Of a DNA stretch of 47,413 nt, positions 9,859-18,965 are shown in pieces. The notes below the pieces were generated by a model. That model saw only the letters and a list, made by a program, of their open reading frames with translations, made no database searches and was not told the DNA's origin. Made by a program: the position numbers and the translations under genes. The DNA comes from Pseudomonadota bacterium (lineage in GTDB: Bacteria > Pseudomonadota > Alphaproteobacteria > Sphingomonadales > Sphingomonadaceae). Within the stretch, counting starts at the first letter, position 1. Each line of letters begins with the position of its first letter. The stretch is taken from NCBI GenBank assembly GCA_023387085.1, contig JAEWIL010000134.1:1-47413 (forward strand), read 5' to 3'.

Positions 9859-11113
9859 CTTTCCGCACCATCAGCAGCCCGAGCCAGCTCACGACGCCCG
9901 CCAGCGCCAGATAAAGGCCGACCATGTTCGTCCCGCCCCGGTCGCCCAGCCATTGCGCGGCGATCGGTGCCGCGGCACCACCGAGGATCCCGCCGACATT
10001 GAACGCCACCGACGCGCCCGTATAGCGCACCCGGACGGGAAACAGGCCCGTCAGCCAGCTTCCGAGCGGGCCATAGACCAGCCCCATCACGAACAGCGAT
10101 GCCGCGAGGCCGAGGAAGATCAAGAACCAGCTCCCCGATGCCAGCGACGGTCCGAACAGAAGGCCCGCGACGATCGTCGCGCCGCAGCCCCACGTCAACA
10201 CGCGCTGCGGGCTCGATGCGTCGCTGACATAGCCGGCGAAAACGATACCGCCCGCCATGAACAGGATCGCGCCGAGCTGGATCAGCAGGAATTGTTCCTT
10301 GGGGTAACCCAGTTCCTTCGTCCCGTGCGACAGCGCGAACGAGGTTGCGAGATAGAAGATCGCGAAACAGGCGACCACGGCGAAGGTCCCCGCGAGCGTC
10401 GCGACGAGATGGTTGCGGAACAGCTCGCCGATCGGAACCTGCGCCGGGGCATCCTGTTCGAGCACCGCCGCGAAATCGGGCGTCTCCTCGATCTTGAGCC
10501 GTACCCACAGTCCCAGGCCGACAAGGAGCGCCGAAAAGAGGAAGGGAATGCGCCAGCCCCACGCCGCGAATTCGGCATCGCTGAGGCCAAGCCCAAGCAG
10601 CAGGAACAAGCCGTTCGCTGCGATGAAACCGACCGGTGCGCCGAGTTGCGGGAACATGCCGAAGCGCGATTTCCATCCCGGCGGCGCATTCTCGACCGCC
10701 AGCAACGCCGCTCCGCCCCATTCGCCGCCGAGCCCGAACCCTTGCCCGAAACGCAGGATGCAGAGCAACAGGGGCGCGATCCACCCGGCCATCGCATAGG
10801 TCGGCAGAAAGGCAATCAGCAGCGTCGAGCTACCCATCAGCATCAGCGAAGCGACGAGTGTCGATTTGCGCCCGATGCGATCGCCATAATGGCCGAAAAC
10901 GATCGCGCCGACCGGGCGCGCGAAGAAGGCGAGCCCGAAGCTCATAAAGGCAAGCATCTGCTGCGCCGAAGCCGATTCGGCAGGAAAGAAAAGCTGTCCG
11001 AAAACGAGCGCTGCGGCGGTGCCGTAGATATAGAAATCATAGAATTCGACAGCGGTACCGACGAGGCTCGCGGTCAAGATGCGCCGATGCGCGCGATAAG
11101 GTGCCAAATCCAC
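9845..11113 (-). CDS. MHS-family MFS transporter
   Basis: A 12-helix major-facilitator permease of 422 residues in the metabolite:H+ symporter subfamily (relatives of KgtP, ShiA and ProP). The diagnostic N-terminal stretch is VGTAVEFYDFYIYGTAAAL, followed by FARPVGAIVFGHYGDRIGRK and the loop RFGQGFGLGGEWGGA. The substrate is probably a small organic acid or compatible solute but cannot be named. The GTG at 11113 is preferred because GGGAAGGGGG lies at suitable distance; a TTG at 11119 is closer to that site. It stands alone and converges on rsmD. Confidence 0.87.
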   Translation of the reverse strand: MDLAPYRAHRRILTASLVGTAVEFYDFYIYGTAAALVFGQLFFPAESASAQQMLAFMSFGLAFFARPVGAIVFGHYGDRIGRKSTLVASLMLMGSSTLLIAFLPTYAMAGWIAPLLLCILRFGQGFGLGGEWGGAALLAVENAPPGWKSRFGMFPQLGAPVGFIAANGLFLLLGLGLSDAEFAAWGWRIPFLFSALLVGLGLWVRLKIEETPDFAAVLEQDAPAQVPIGELFRNHLVATLAGTFAVVACFAIFYLATSFALSHGTKELGYPKEQFLLIQLGAILFMAGGIVFAGYVSDASSPQRVLTWGCGATIVAGLLFGPSLASGSWFLIFLGLAASLFVMGLVYGPLGSWLTGLFPVRVRYTGASVAFNVGGILGGAAAPIAAQWLGDRGGTNMVGLYLALAGVVSWLGLLMVRKATPA

Positions 11114-11234
11114 GGGCAACGCCCCCTTCCCGGTTTATCCGGCGCCGCTTTGAACGCGTTGCCGTGTTTCGTGCAAGCGCAATGCACGACTGCTTTGATG
11201 TGGGGAGCTGGCTTTGCCCCCTTGCCCTCGTCGC

Positions 11235-11251
11235 CCCGGACTTGATCCGGG
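11235..11251. repeat. Short intergenic hairpin repeat
   Basis: CCCGGA, a five-base loop CTTGA and TCCGGG form a perfect 6-bp hairpin in the 239-base space between the divergent transporter and DUF2520 genes. The surrounding text (CGTCGCCCCGGACTTGATCCGGGATC) looks like a dispersed repeat I associate with sphingomonad intergenic regions. Nothing else in this gap is recognisable beyond whatever promoters the two divergent genes use. Confidence 0.6.
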
Positions 11252-11352
11252 ATCTCGCTTTTCAGGCATGGACGGGCAATTGCCAATCGATTGCGATCAA
11301 TATCGCGTCCCGATCATTGGCGAAGCGCGCCCGCGCGCGCTAAACGCCGTTC

Positions 11353-12204
11353 ATGACCAAATTTCGGCAGATCGGCATCATCGGTTCGGGGCGTGTCGCT
11401 CGGGCGCTTGCTCTTGGATTCGCACCCCATTCTGAAAAGGGCGTCCGGCTTTGGGCGCGGTCGCATGGCAAGGCCGTTACTGCTGCCGAGGATGCCGGGG
11501 CTGTCGCGGTGTCGGAAATGATCGAGGTCGCCCGCGGCTGCGATCTTGTCGCGATCGCGGTGGCGGACGATGCCCTGACAACCGTCATCGCCGATCTCGC
11601 CAAGACGATGCCTGTCGCCGCGACGGCCTTTGTCTTTCACGTCAGCGGGGGCAGCGGCGCGTCTGTTCTCGATCCGCTCCGCAGCACAGAGGTGCTTACG
11701 GCTGCGATCCACCCCGCGATGACCTTTACCGGCGATCCCGTGGGCGAAGTGCGGCGGATGGCCGATGCCAGGTTCGCCGTCACCGGTTCCTCTCCCGAAG
11801 CCACCGGGCAGGCCCGGCATATTGTGGGGCTGCTGCGAGGGATCGCGGTAGATGTGTCGGAGGAAAGGCGTCCGCTGTATCATGCGGCGCTCTGCCATGC
11901 GTCGAACCATCTCGTGACGCTGATGGCCGGCGCCTCGCATGCATTGGCCAGGGCCGGCATCGACGAGCCCGCCGCGCTGCTCGCGCCGCTGGTCCGCGCG
12001 GCGCTCGAAAACAGCCTTGAGCGCGGCTTCGCGGCTCTGTCCGGGCCGATCCTGCGGGGGGACGATCAGACCGTCTATGCGCATCTCGACGCCCTGCAAA
12101 CATGGGACGCGGACCTGCTTCCCGCCTATCGCGCGATGGCGCTGGCGACGCTCGACGAACTGGGCCGCAAGGACCCGTCCGAACTTCGTCGCAAGCTCGA
12201 CTGA
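11353..12204 (+). CDS. Rossmann-fold and DUF2520 domain protein
   Basis: The 283-residue protein has an N-terminal NAD(P)-binding Rossmann domain (IGIIGSGRVARALAL, residues 7-21) like that of 6-phosphogluconate and pyrroline-5-carboxylate reductases, and a C-terminal helical DUF2520 domain beginning near HAALCHASNHLVTLM at about residue 180. FHVSGGSG and AIHPAMTF are typical internal motifs. Proteins of this family are annotated as putative oxidoreductases without known substrate; a link to coenzyme A biosynthesis context has been noted in some genomes but is not visible here. The start is the only plausible ATG. uvrD follows after 53 bases. Confidence 0.85.
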   Translation: MTKFRQIGIIGSGRVARALALGFAPHSEKGVRLWARSHGKAVTAAEDAGAVAVSEMIEVARGCDLVAIAVADDALTTVIADLAKTMPVAATAFVFHVSGGSGASVLDPLRSTEVLTAAIHPAMTFTGDPVGEVRRMADARFAVTGSSPEATGQARHIVGLLRGIAVDVSEERRPLYHAALCHASNHLVTLMAGASHALARAGIDEPAALLAPLVRAALENSLERGFAALSGPILRGDDQTVYAHLDALQTWDADLLPAYRAMALATLDELGRKDPSELRRKLD

Positions 12205-12257
12205 TCCCGGCTGGCGCACACTGGACAGCGCCGCCGCTGTTCCCTAATCGTTCGCGC

Positions 12258-14567
12258 GTGACCGATCTTCCCTCCCCCCTGCCGGACGCTTCCGATCCTC
12301 CTTATCTTCAGGGCCTCAATGGCCCGCAGCGCCAAGCCGTGCTCACAACGGAAGGCCCGGTGTTGATGCTCGCCGGCGCGGGCACGGGCAAGACCGCGGC
12401 GCTCACCGCGCGGCTGGCGCATATCATCGCGACGCGGCGCGCCTGGCCGTCCGAAATCCTCGCGGTCACCTTCACCAACAAGGCGGCTCGCGAGATGCGC
12501 GAGCGGATCGGACGGATGATCGGCGACGCGGTCGAGGGCATGCCCTGGCTCGGCACGTTTCACAGCATTTGCGCGAAGATGCTGCGCCGCCACGCCGAAC
12601 TGGTCGGGCTCCAGAGTAATTTCACCATCCTCGACACCGACGATCAGCTTCGCGTGCTCAAACAACTCATCCAGGCCGAAGGGCTCGACGAGAAGCGCTG
12701 GCCGGCGCGCCAGCTCGCCGGGCTGATCGACAAGTGGAAGAACCGCGGCCTGACGCCCGCCGACCTCGATGCCGCCGACAAGGAGGCCTATGCCGACGGC
12801 AAGGGGCAGCATTTCTATGCGCTGTATCAGGCGCGGCTGAAGACGCTCAATGCCTGCGATTTCGGCGACCTTCTGCTCCACATGCTCGTGATCCTGAAAA
12901 CGCATCGCGACGTGCTCGAACAGTATCAGCAGCGGTTCAAATATATCCTCGTCGACGAGTATCAGGACACCAACGCCAGCCAATATCTCTGGCTGCGGCT
13001 GCTCGCGCAGGCGCGCAAGAATATCTGCTGCGTCGGCGACGACGACCAGTCGATCTATTCGTGGCGCGGCGCCGAGGTTGCGAACATCCTGCGCTTCGAA
13101 AAGGATTTTCCGGGCGCGACGGTGATCCGCCTCGAACAGAATTACCGTTCGACGCCGCAGATCCTCGCCGCCGCATCGGCGCTGATCGCGCAGAACAGCG
13201 ACCGGCTCGGCAAGACGCTGTGGACCGAGCTCGATGCCGGCGACAAGGTGCGCGTCGTCGGTGTGTGGGACGGACCCGAAGAGGCCCGCCGGATCGGCGA
13301 GGAACTGGAGACGCTCCAGCACCGCAAGGTCAGCCTCGACCGCACCGCCATCCTCGTCCGCGCGCAGTTCCAGACCCGCGAGTTCGAGGATCGCTTCATC
13401 GCGATCGGCATGCCGTACCGGATCGTCGGTGGCTTCCGCTTCTACGAGCGCGCCGAAATCCGCGATGCCCTCGCCTATCTTCGCCTTGTGCAATCGAGCG
13501 CCGACGATCTGGCGTTCGAGCGTATTGTCAATGTCCCGAAGCGCGGGCTCGGCGACAAGGCGCTTGCCCGCATCCACCAGTTCGCGCGGATCGAGCGCGC
13601 GCCGCTGTTCCATGCCGCGTCGCGGATCACCGAGACCGACGAGCTGACGCCGCAAGCACGCCGCCAGCTCGCGAATTTCATCGCGATGATGCGCAGCTGG
13701 CAGGGCAAGGCGAACGAGCTGTCGCACCCCGAACTGACGCAGCTCATCCTCGACGAGTCGGGCTATACCGCGATGCTCCAGGCCGACCGCAGCGCCGAAG
13801 CGGCAGGGCGGCTCGAAAACCTGTCCGAACTTGTTCGCGCGATGGAGGAGTATGACTCGCTCGAGGCGTTCCTCGAGCATGTCAGCCTCGTGATGGACCG
13901 CGACCAGAATGACGACACCGAAACGGTGACCATCATGACGATCCACGCCGCCAAAGGCCTCGAGTTCGATCATGTTTTTCTCGCGGGTTGGGAGGATGGC
14001 GTCTTTCCGTCGCAGCGCTCGATGGACGAGGGCGGCACCGCCAGCCTCGAAGAGGAACGTCGCCTCGCCTATGTCGCGATCACGCGCGCGCGTCAGCGCG
14101 CCAGCATCTATCACGCCGCGAACCGCCGCATCTATGGCCAGTGGATGAGCAGCATCCCCAGCCGCTTCATCGCCGAGATCCCGCCCGAACATGTCGAGAG
14201 CGAGAACAGCTTCGGCGGCGGGCAGAGCCTGTGGCGCGCGAACTGGTCCGCGCAGGGCGATCCCTTCGCGCATGTCGCGGCCAATGCTTCTGGGCGCCAG
14301 CCGGCGCGGACGATGACGCGCGGTCCGGCGTGGCAGCGCGCGGTGGCGCAATCGACCACGACCACCCGTGCCCCCGCCCCGTCGGAACGGGGGCCGGCCG
14401 CCTCGGTCGGCGCCAAGCCGCGCTCCGACCTCGCGATCGGGATGCGCGTGTTCCACGAGAAGTTCGGATACGGCGAAATCATCGATATCGACGGCAACAA
14501 GCTGGAGGTCGAATTCGACCAGGCCGGCAGCAAGCGGGTTCTCGACGGCTTCGTCCGCGCCGCCTGA
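12258..14567 (+). CDS. uvrD: ATP-dependent DNA helicase, UvrD/PcrA type
   Basis: A superfamily 1A 3'-5' DNA helicase for nucleotide-excision and mismatch repair and for clearing stalled forks. The 769-residue protein has the Q-motif LNGPQRQAV, Walker A AGAGTGKTAALTARL (about 40-46), TFTNKAAREM, Walker B VDEYQDTN, GDDDQSIYSWRGA, LEQNYRSTPQIL, TIHAAKGLEFDHVFLAG and VAITRARQRA. The C-terminus ends in the tudor-like SDLAIGMRVFHEKFGYGEI module that binds RNA polymerase in this family. The GTG at 12258 gives the normal N-terminus; starts further upstream would lie inside the preceding gene. Its ribosome-binding site is weak. Confidence 0.94.
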   Translation: MTDLPSPLPDASDPPYLQGLNGPQRQAVLTTEGPVLMLAGAGTGKTAALTARLAHIIATRRAWPSEILAVTFTNKAAREMRERIGRMIGDAVEGMPWLGTFHSICAKMLRRHAELVGLQSNFTILDTDDQLRVLKQLIQAEGLDEKRWPARQLAGLIDKWKNRGLTPADLDAADKEAYADGKGQHFYALYQARLKTLNACDFGDLLLHMLVILKTHRDVLEQYQQRFKYILVDEYQDTNASQYLWLRLLAQARKNICCVGDDDQSIYSWRGAEVANILRFEKDFPGATVIRLEQNYRSTPQILAAASALIAQNSDRLGKTLWTELDAGDKVRVVGVWDGPEEARRIGEELETLQHRKVSLDRTAILVRAQFQTREFEDRFIAIGMPYRIVGGFRFYERAEIRDALAYLRLVQSSADDLAFERIVNVPKRGLGDKALARIHQFARIERAPLFHAASRITETDELTPQARRQLANFIAMMRSWQGKANELSHPELTQLILDESGYTAMLQADRSAEAAGRLENLSELVRAMEEYDSLEAFLEHVSLVMDRDQNDDTETVTIMTIHAAKGLEFDHVFLAGWEDGVFPSQRSMDEGGTASLEEERRLAYVAITRARQRASIYHAANRRIYGQWMSSIPSRFIAEIPPEHVESENSFGGGQSLWRANWSAQGDPFAHVAANASGRQPARTMTRGPAWQRAVAQSTTTTRAPAPSERGPAASVGAKPRSDLAIGMRVFHEKFGYGEIIDIDGNKLEVEFDQAGSKRVLDGFVRAA

Positions 14568-14582
14568 AATCTATTGTCTACT

Positions 14583-14598
14583 ATATCAGTTATGATAT
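14583..14598. promoter_or_regulatory. Operator-like perfect inverted repeat
   Basis: ATATCA-GTTA-TGATAT is a perfect 6-bp inverted repeat in a conspicuously AT-rich, 74-base space before the DUF4349 lipoprotein gene. It begins 59 bases ahead of the ATG, a position consistent with a repressor site over a promoter. No regulator gene is adjacent, and no clear -35/-10 pair with correct spacing could be fixed. Confidence 0.4.
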
Positions 14599-14641
14599 TT
14601 TGTCTCCCGCGGCCGACGAGTCGCGTTTTGGGAGAATATCC

Positions 14642-15499
14642 ATGCGAAATAAGCTCTTGGCGGGCGCGATGGCGCTCGCCCTGGTCGGCTGCTCGGAAAA
14701 GCAGTCCGAAGATGCAAGTGTTTCGACTTCCAACCCAGCCGCCCAGGAAGCGGCGAGCGACGCGGCGGGACCCGATGTCGCGCTGAACGCCGCGCCCGGT
14801 GTCGCCTTCGATTATTCCTACACCTTCCGCCTCGCCGACGATCGCATCGCCAAGGTGCAGGAGGAACATGCCGCGGCGTGCGAGACGCTCGGTGTCCAGC
14901 ACTGCCGCATCGTCGACGTCCGCTATCAGTTGAACGACGAAAAGCTGATCGAGGCGCAGACGCAATTCAAGCTCGATCCCGGTATCGCCCGCAAATTCGG
15001 CGCCAATGCCCTCGCGAGCGTCGAGAAGGCCGAAGGCGTTCTTGCCGACGCAAGCGTCAACGGCGAGGATGTCGGCACCGAAATCCTCGCCTCGCAACAG
15101 CGCAGCGCGGGCTCCGAAGTCGAAATCGCACGGCTTGAGGAACGATTGAAGCAGGGCGGCCTCGACAAGCGCGAACGCGCCGAATTGCTTTCGCAGATCG
15201 CCGCGCTGCGTGGCCAGTTGGGCGACGAGCGACAGAGCCGCCGTGCAGGCGAGGCGCGCATCGCGTGGACAAGCGTCGCGTTCAACTACGCGAGTGACGG
15301 CGGGCTTCCCGGCATCGGCCGCGAAAATCCTTTCAGTAACGCGTGGACCACGCTGCTTGGTAGCGGAGGCACCTTGTTGTCGGTCATTCTCGTTGCCGGC
15401 GCAGCGATCTTGCCTTGGGCGTTGCTGGCTGCGTTGGTCGCCTTTCTGTGGCGTCGCTTTCGCGGCCGCCCGACCGAGCCGCCGACACCCGCTGCATAA
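14642..15499 (+). CDS. DUF4349 domain lipoprotein
   Basis: A 285-residue envelope protein of unknown function. It has a lipoprotein signal (MRNKLLAGAMALALVGC, lipid Cys 17), a low-complexity linker, and the DUF4349 core starting at PGVAFDYSYTFRL. A coiled coil follows (about 155-205, SEVEIARLEERLKQGG, LLSQIAALRGQLGDERQ). Near the C-terminus a transmembrane helix LLSVILVAGAAILPWALLAA is followed by WRRFRGRP, so the protein may span the inner membrane. The ATG at 14642 is preceded by GGGAGA. The AT-rich upstream spacer contains an operator-like palindrome, suggesting independent expression from uvrD. Confidence 0.85.
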   Translation: MRNKLLAGAMALALVGCSEKQSEDASVSTSNPAAQEAASDAAGPDVALNAAPGVAFDYSYTFRLADDRIAKVQEEHAAACETLGVQHCRIVDVRYQLNDEKLIEAQTQFKLDPGIARKFGANALASVEKAEGVLADASVNGEDVGTEILASQQRSAGSEVEIARLEERLKQGGLDKRERAELLSQIAALRGQLGDERQSRRAGEARIAWTSVAFNYASDGGLPGIGRENPFSNAWTTLLGSGGTLLSVILVAGAAILPWALLAALVAFLWRRFRGRPTEPPTPAA

Positions 15500-15508
15500 G
15501 ATAATGGG

Positions 15509-15534
15509 CCGGGGACAGACACTCTTGTCCCCGG
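15509..15534. terminator. Hairpin, probable terminator
   Basis: CCGGGGACA, an 8-base loop and TGTCCCCGG form a perfect 9-bp stem 10 bases after the DUF4349 stop. It also lies 34 bases downstream of the tRNA-Ala gene on the opposite strand, so it may end transcription from both sides. There is no T-run on either side, so intrinsic termination is not certain. Confidence 0.55.
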
Positions 15535-15567
15535 TCGATACGCCTTGCCGATTCTGGAAAAGGTCGC

Positions 15568-15643
15568 TGGTGGAGCCGAGGGGAATCGAACCCCTGACCT
15601 CTGCAGTGCGATTGCAGCGCTCTCCCATCTGAGCTACGGCCCC
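15568..15643 (-). tRNA. tRNA-Ala (anticodon CGC)
   Basis: The minus strand folds into a 76-nt tRNA with encoded CCA (15570-15568). The acceptor stem GGGGCCG pairs with CGGCTCC with one G-U pair and discriminator A. The D arm is GCTCAGATGGGAGAGC, the anticodon stem CTGCA/TGCAG holds the loop ATCGCAC with anticodon CGC, and the T arm is AGGGGTTCGATTCCCCT. It decodes GCG, a frequent alanine codon in this G+C-rich sequence. Confidence 0.95.
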
Positions 15644-15655
15644 GCGACCGGGCGC

Positions 15656-15683
15656 TCTTAACGATACAGATTGACAGTGGCAA
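15656..15683 (-). promoter_or_regulatory. Candidate promoter of tRNA-Ala
   Basis: On the minus strand TTGCCA (15683-15678) and TTAAGA (15661-15656) are separated by 16 bases and end 12 bases before the tRNA 5' end. The fit to a housekeeping sigma-70-type promoter is fair. Confidence 0.4.
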
Positions 15684-15699
15684 CGGCTTTTCTGACGAT
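15671..15699 (+). promoter_or_regulatory. Candidate promoter of the NADP-dependent oxidoreductase
   Basis: A perfect TTGACA (15671-15676) is followed at 17 bases by GACGAT (15694-15699), which keeps the key A2, A5 and T6 positions of a -10 element. The downstream ATG is at 15735. It overlaps the divergent tRNA promoter. Confidence 0.4.
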
Positions 15700-15734
15700 T
15701 GTCACGCGCGCCGATAAATGGGGGTGTGGGGACT

Positions 15735-16751
15735 ATGGCAAAGGCATGGCATCTGATCAGCCGTCCGCAGGGACTGCCGTCGATCGCGAACTTCGCGTTG
15801 CGCGAGCTTTCCGACGGACCGCTCGAGGCCGATCAGCTTCGCGTTCGCAATCTCTGGCTGTCGGTCGATCCCTATATGCGCGGGCGGATGAACGACGCAA
15901 AAAGCTATGCCGCCAGCTTCCAGCTCGACCAGCCGATGACCGGCGGGGCGATCGGCGAGGTCCTCGAAAGCAGAATGGAGGGCTTCGCCCCCGGCGACCT
16001 GATCCTGCACATGGGCGGCTGGCGCGACGGCGGGATTATCGGGCTGGATATGATGCCGAACAAACTTCCTGCCGAGTTGCTGGCGAGCGGGCTTTCGCCC
16101 CAGACCTTTCTTCATAACATGGGCCTGACAGGGGGCACCGCCTGGATCGGCCTGCTCCGCGTCGCGGCGGCGAAGGCGGGCGACACGGTTTTCGTCTCGG
16201 CCGCAGCGGGAGCGGTCGGCTCGGCGGTGGTTCAAATCGCCAAGGCACGGGAGATGACGGTTGTCGGCTCGGCAGGCGGCGCCGAAAAATGCGCATGGGT
16301 ATCCGACCTGGGTGCCGATGCGGTCATCGACTATAAATCGGGCCCAGTGTTGCCGCAGCTCACGGATGCACTCGAAACCCTGGGGAAACCGGGGATCGAT
16401 GTCTATTTCGATAATGTCGGTGGCGAGCATCTCGACGCCGCGTTCGCCACCGCCAATGATTTCGCGCGTTTCGCGATCTGCGGGATGATCGACGTCTATA
16501 ACGACGGCAAGCCGCAGGAGATGAAATATATCATCCGCGCGATCCCCGCACGCATCCGCATGGAAGGCTTCATCTACACCGACCAGTTCATCGAATGCAT
16601 GGAGGAATTCCATGCCGACATGGGCGGCCTGATCGCGAGCGGCGCGGTGACGATGCGCGAGACCGTGCGCGAAGGGCTCGAAGCCACGCCCGATGCTTTC
16701 CTCGGCCTCTTCGCCGGCGAGAATATCGGGAAAATGCTCGTCCGGCTCTGA
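15735..16751 (+). CDS. NADP-dependent oxidoreductase, MDR family
   Basis: A 338-residue zinc-independent medium-chain reductase of the leukotriene B4 12-hydroxydehydrogenase / prostaglandin reductase / CurA group. It likely reduces alpha,beta-unsaturated carbonyl compounds with NADPH. Motifs: the family N-terminus WHLISRPQGLPS, VDPYMRGRMNDAKSYA, the nucleotide-binding VSAAAGAVGSAVVQIAK (about 154-170), and IDVYFDNVGGEHLDA. No structural-zinc cysteine cluster is present, as expected. The ATG at 15735 fits the family; an ATG at 15699 would add twelve unrelated residues. Single gene with its own likely promoter, followed convergently by the RNA helicase. Confidence 0.9.
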   Translation: MAKAWHLISRPQGLPSIANFALRELSDGPLEADQLRVRNLWLSVDPYMRGRMNDAKSYAASFQLDQPMTGGAIGEVLESRMEGFAPGDLILHMGGWRDGGIIGLDMMPNKLPAELLASGLSPQTFLHNMGLTGGTAWIGLLRVAAAKAGDTVFVSAAAGAVGSAVVQIAKAREMTVVGSAGGAEKCAWVSDLGADAVIDYKSGPVLPQLTDALETLGKPGIDVYFDNVGGEHLDAAFATANDFARFAICGMIDVYNDGKPQEMKYIIRAIPARIRMEGFIYTDQFIECMEEFHADMGGLIASGAVTMRETVREGLEATPDAFLGLFAGENIGKMLVRL

Positions 16752-16766
16752 CGCCGGACGCGGATT

Positions 16767-18146
<1,380 letters not shown>

Positions 18147-18255
18147 AAGGTCAAACTGTCCGGAATATGTTTCAGCCTGGCGTCCCACGAGCGCCAGCGC
18201 TGCGGCCGCCCTTGAGGAAGTGGCGACGAAAAGTCAAGAAAAGGCGTCGATTGCC

Positions 18256-18933
18256 TTAATCGTCATCGCGCGCGACGGGAACCATCAACCGGAATTTGTC
18301 GATCTGGCATTTCGCCCCGGTGCGCGCGTGAATTTCGTCTCGATCCTCACAGAGCCGTCCGTCCTTCGTGCCCTGCATGTAGAAGCCGGCGTAAAAGTCG
18401 AGCGCGCGGCAGCCGCGATTGAGCTGCGCGCGCAACCGCTGTTTCTGCCGCGTGATCAGGTCGATACTGTCGCGCTGCACCGCCTGCATGCCCGTGACAT
18501 CGCGCATCGCGACGCATTTCGGCGCCTTTTTTTCCTTCCACTCGACAGGAACTTGCGACAGGCGCATTCCGGGACTCGGGGGAGCCGAGAAATTGTTGAT
18601 CGGCGACCGCCGCGCCGGAACGCGAATGATAAGTTGCTGCTCGATAACCACCTGCCAAAAGCCGGCGGTCGCGTCGCCGGGCGCGGGCAGCGAGATCGCC
18701 ACGAGCGGATCGGGCGACGGGGCCGTCGGAGCATCGGCCACCGGCCCCCACAGCATCGCCAGCAAGGCAGCCGCAGTCAGCACGATCGCAAGGCCATCCT
18801 TTCGGCGCCCTGACAGAAGATGATGTTCACCCGCAGCTCCCGCTTCGATGCTGGACGAAAAGTCCCATATCGTCCATCGCCCCTTTAACGATGATGATTG
18901 AACATCAAATGAATTGATGTCGAGCCCCAACAC
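18256..18933 (-). CDS. Conserved hypothetical single-pass membrane protein
   Basis: I do not recognise a functional family. The 225-residue product has a basic patch (SGRRKDG) followed by one hydrophobic segment (LAIVLTAAALLAMLWGPVA, about 48-66), so it is probably anchored in the inner membrane with the rest in the periplasm. The periplasmic part ends with a cysteine-containing block (NRGCRALDFYAGFYM, GRLCEDRD, GAKCQIDKFR) that I associate with conserved sphingomonad proteins and which could form disulphides. The annotated start is a GTG with no clear ribosome-binding site and the first 40 codons have unusual composition, so the true start may be further in. Confidence 0.6.
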   Translation of the reverse strand: MLGLDINSFDVQSSSLKGRWTIWDFSSSIEAGAAGEHHLLSGRRKDGLAIVLTAAALLAMLWGPVADAPTAPSPDPLVAISLPAPGDATAGFWQVVIEQQLIIRVPARRSPINNFSAPPSPGMRLSQVPVEWKEKKAPKCVAMRDVTGMQAVQRDSIDLITRQKQRLRAQLNRGCRALDFYAGFYMQGTKDGRLCEDRDEIHARTGAKCQIDKFRLMVPVARDDD

Positions 18934-18965
18934 CTGTTCGACGCAGTTTTCCGGAGGCCTTTGGC

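Noticed and set aside
12126..14456. A 776-codon open frame antisense to uvrD
   Set aside because: It mirrors the codon pattern of a strong high-G+C gene; the translation is rich in R, A, D and G without any domain, whereas uvrD has every helicase motif.
15568..15643. tRNA-Ala as an integration site
   Set aside because: No integrase gene and no duplicated 3' tRNA fragment is visible on either side.
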